A stretch of DNA of 8,464 nt from an uncultured Bacillota bacterium (GTDB lineage Bacteria > Bacillota_I > Bacilli_A > RF39 > UBA660). The stretch is from contig CAOJZR010000020.1 in the NCBI GenBank assembly GCA_948466105.1, positions 1-8,464 on the forward strand, in the 5' to 3' direction. The translations under genes were made by a program, and so were the position numbers. The notes beneath the pieces are model-generated. The model did no database searches and had not been told where the DNA came from. It saw only the letters and a list, made by a program, of their open reading frames with translations. Below, one piece after another: positions 7,220 to 8,464 of this stretch; position 1 is the stretch's first letter; every line of letters begins with the position of its first letter.

Positions 7220-7792
7220 ATCAATTTGATGGCACATTATTCTAGTCAACTTAGTTTATTACGAAGGCGGGGCTAAAAATCCGTCAAAGAGCATATCTGT
7301 GAAGCGTCTGGTGCTTGCTTCTTACGCCCAGTTTGGGGTGAGTGCTGGATTTGTAGAGTGACTGGACGACCGTAATGGCATACGTAATCGTTCCACCACT
7401 TGTGGAGACCTAAACTTGTGGGTTAAACTACGACTTAGGATTAAACCTATCTTGTGGCGCAAGCTATGGATAGTGTAGCTTGTCCTGAGTGAGGATGGGG
7501 GATAACTGATCTAAACTAGTTTATTTATAGCTAAAGTAAATTAGGTATTGCGGTTTGAAACCTTTCTTGCAAAAAGGAATTAGTAATAAAATGTTGGGGA
7601 GGAAATCTCCTAGAGTGTCCATTAATATAGGATTATAGTGCGTACTAAGTGGCAATCAAGTCATGTGATTTGGAAACAACACATCGTTTCTTTTAAAGGG
7701 GAACCGCTATGCTGGTAACGGCAAGTAAGAAATGGGGAAATCCTACTTGACCTAAAGACGTAAAGTTTACTATATTAATAGCCATAAATTAT
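7220..7792 (+). ncRNA. ole: OLE RNA (Ornate, Large, Extremophilic)
   Basis: About 570 nt without a credible reading frame, richer in G and C than its surroundings and dense in short stems. The ends pair: AATTT (7223-7227)/AAATT (7786-7790), ATGGC (7229-7233)/GCCAT (7781-7785), ATTA (7236-7239)/TAAT (7776-7779), TAGT (7243-7246)/ACTA (7769-7772), TTACG (7259-7263)/CGTAA (7759-7763). Local hairpins include 7266-7285, 7301-7321, 7325-7340, 7366-7391, 7392-7406, 7483-7495, 7598-7610, 7654-7670 and 7722-7749. The call rests on the size, the elaborate fold and, decisively, the oapA gene immediately downstream, the classic OLE partner. OLE RNA is known to go to the membrane through OapA and to bind further proteins (OapB, OapC); in Bacillus halodurans the complex affects tolerance to short alcohols, cold and magnesium. 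ROOL RNA is the main alternative by size, but it is not associated with oapA. The boundaries come from the promoter and terminal helix. Confidence 0.88.
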
Positions 7793-7794
7793 TT

Positions 7795-7818
7795 AGAGTA
7801 TATCAAACTCTTTTTATT
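7795..7818 (+). terminator. Weak terminator-like hairpin between OLE RNA and oapA
   Basis: AGAGT (7795-7799) can pair with ACTCT (7807-7811) across a 7-base loop, and a run of T (7811-7815, then ATTTA) follows. The stem has only five pairs and two G-C pairs, so termination would be partial. Placed just after the terminal helix of the RNA, it could define the RNA's 3' end while letting a fraction of transcripts continue into oapA, whose start is about 30 bases further on. Confidence 0.45.
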
Positions 7819-7847
7819 TACAATAAAATATTGTTAAGGATTGAATT

Positions 7848-8411
7848 ATGAAAAAAGATAAAAATCTAAAAGATTTAAAGAAAAAAACTAAAAAATTAAT
7901 TGATTATAAATGGATTATTCAAATATTTTTTATATCATTTATAATTTCTATTTTGTTTTCTTTTACATCAGAAATGGTAATTCCCAATGTAAATATTTTT
8001 ATAGGAACTCTTATTTTAATTGTTTTTATCGTGATTGGAATTGCTTTTGATATGATTGGTGTAGCTGTAACTTCTAGTGATGAAGCACCTTTTCATGCAA
8101 TGGCATCAAGAAAAGTAAGAGGAGCTAAAATTGCAGTTAAAATGAAAAAAAATGCTGATAAGGTTTCCTCTTTTTGCAATGATGTAATAGGGGATATATG
8201 TGGCATTGTCTCAGGCTCCGCTGGTTCTATTGTCTCACTTGGCTTAGCACAGCATTTAAATCTAAACAGTTTTTTTACTAGTCTTATTGTAACTGCATTG
8301 ATTGCCTCATTTACAATTGGTGGAAAAGCAATGGGCAAATCCATTGCCATTAATAAAAGTAATTATATTTTATATGAATTTTCTAAAATTTTAGCTTTTT
8401 TCCATAAATAA
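7848..8411 (+). CDS. oapA: OLE-associated membrane protein OapA
   Basis: 187 residues. A lysine-rich N-terminus (13 Lys/Arg-type residues before residue 22) is followed by four hydrophobic segments at about 22-39, 49-70, 117-134 and 142-158. Between the second and third is a conserved loop FDMIGVAVTSSDEAPFHAMA (67-86), then a basic stretch RKVRGAKIAVKMKKN. NDVIGD (111-116) gives the DxxxD motif (D112, D116), a recognised OapA feature; the equivalent aspartates of the Bacillus halodurans protein are needed for OLE function. OapA binds OLE RNA and holds it at the membrane. The loop between helices 2 and 3 resembles the DUF21 part of CorB/CNNM-type magnesium proteins, fitting reported links of OLE to magnesium (inference). 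The Shine-Dalgarno AAGGA is at 7836-7840. Transcription is probably by read-through from the OLE promoter. A minus-strand frame at 8093-8350 is a shadow. Confidence 0.9.
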   Translation: MKKDKNLKDLKKKTKKLIDYKWIIQIFFISFIISILFSFTSEMVIPNVNIFIGTLILIVFIVIGIAFDMIGVAVTSSDEAPFHAMASRKVRGAKIAVKMKKNADKVSSFCNDVIGDICGIVSGSAGSIVSLGLAQHLNLNSFFTSLIVTALIASFTIGGKAMGKSIAINKSNYILYEFSKILAFFHK

Positions 8412-8436
8412 AACGTCATTAAGACGTTTTAATTTT
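8410..8436 (+). terminator. Hairpin terminator after oapA, possibly bidirectional
   Basis: AAAACGTC (8410-8417) and GACGTTTT (8423-8430) form an 8-pair stem with a 5-base loop, beginning inside the oapA stop codon. The descending arm ends in TTTT followed by AATTTT. Because the ascending arm begins with AAAA, the inverse complement also ends in a T-run, so it could serve a convergent gene beyond the window. It closes the OLE-oapA unit. Confidence 0.8.
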
Positions 8437-8464
8437 AAGAATTTGTGTAAAAACTTGGCCATTA

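Noticed and set aside
7170..7230. CRISPR array or direct repeats in the AT-rich spacer
   Set aside because: Only short AAAC/AACAAAC simple-sequence repetition is present; there are no regularly spaced repeats.
7596..7620. Possible RNase P RNA, because of a GAGGAAAT-like segment
   Set aside because: The resemblance is limited to a few bases of a local hairpin (GGAG/CTCC); the other conserved RNase P blocks, such as the 3' ACAGAA region, are absent.
7202..7792. Group II intron, because GTGTG occurs near the 5' side and the region is large and folded
   Set aside because: No domain V-like hairpin is visible near the 3' end, there is no interrupted gene, and the GTGTG lies in the promoter spacer.
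7220..7792. ROOL or GOLLD type large phage-linked RNA
   Set aside because: There is no prophage or tRNA context, and the adjacent oapA gene with its DxxxD motif points specifically to OLE.
8093..8350. Minus-strand open frame of 85 codons
   Set aside because: It is a shadow of the conserved oapA coding sequence and has no independent support.

Overview
The window is a low-GC stretch, and every gene is on the + strand. Strong Shine-Dalgarno sequences (GAGGTGA/AGGTGAA type) precede most genes. TGA is used as a stop (VTC gene) and tryptophan is TGG, so the code is standard. This suggests a Bacillota genome, probably an AT-rich Bacilli/Erysipelotrichia-like or deep Mollicutes-like lineage, and not a Mycoplasma with recoded TGA. 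The taxonomy is inference from composition and gene content.

Positions 1-7116 are the 3' part of a polysaccharide (capsule/exopolysaccharide) operon. The genes overlap or are separated by at most about 25 bases. In order: the C-terminal end of UDP-galactopyranose mutase (glf), a DUF4422 protein, a family 2 glycosyltransferase, a membrane-anchored CotH-kinase-like protein, a VTC-domain protein, a DUF4956 membrane protein, a GT4 glycosyltransferase, and a split Alg14-like/Alg13-like glycosyltransferase pair (PssD/PssE or Cps14F/Cps14G type). Glf would supply UDP-galactofuranose, and the transferases would assemble the repeat unit on the cytoplasmic face of the membrane. The CotH-VTC-DUF4956 trio is a recurring but poorly understood gene set, and here it sits inside the glycan operon. 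No flippase, polymerase or priming transferase is visible; they would lie outside the window.

Positions 7117-7847 contain no credible protein gene. They hold a large structured RNA of about 570 nt whose G+C is visibly higher than that of the surrounding genes. It has its own near-ideal promoter (TTGACA, 17-nt spacer, extended -10 TGaTATTAT) and a long-range terminal helix that pairs its two ends. A short gene (7848-8411) follows it; it encodes a four-helix membrane protein with a DxxxD motif (D112, D116) matching OapA. The RNA, its size and this neighbour together identify it as OLE (Ornate, Large, Extremophilic) RNA with its partner protein gene oapA. A weak terminator-like hairpin separates the two, and a strong hairpin terminator follows oapA.

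The most notable content is an OLE RNA/OapA unit in a very AT-rich genome, directly behind a polysaccharide operon, together with the CotH-VTC-DUF4956 module embedded in that operon.
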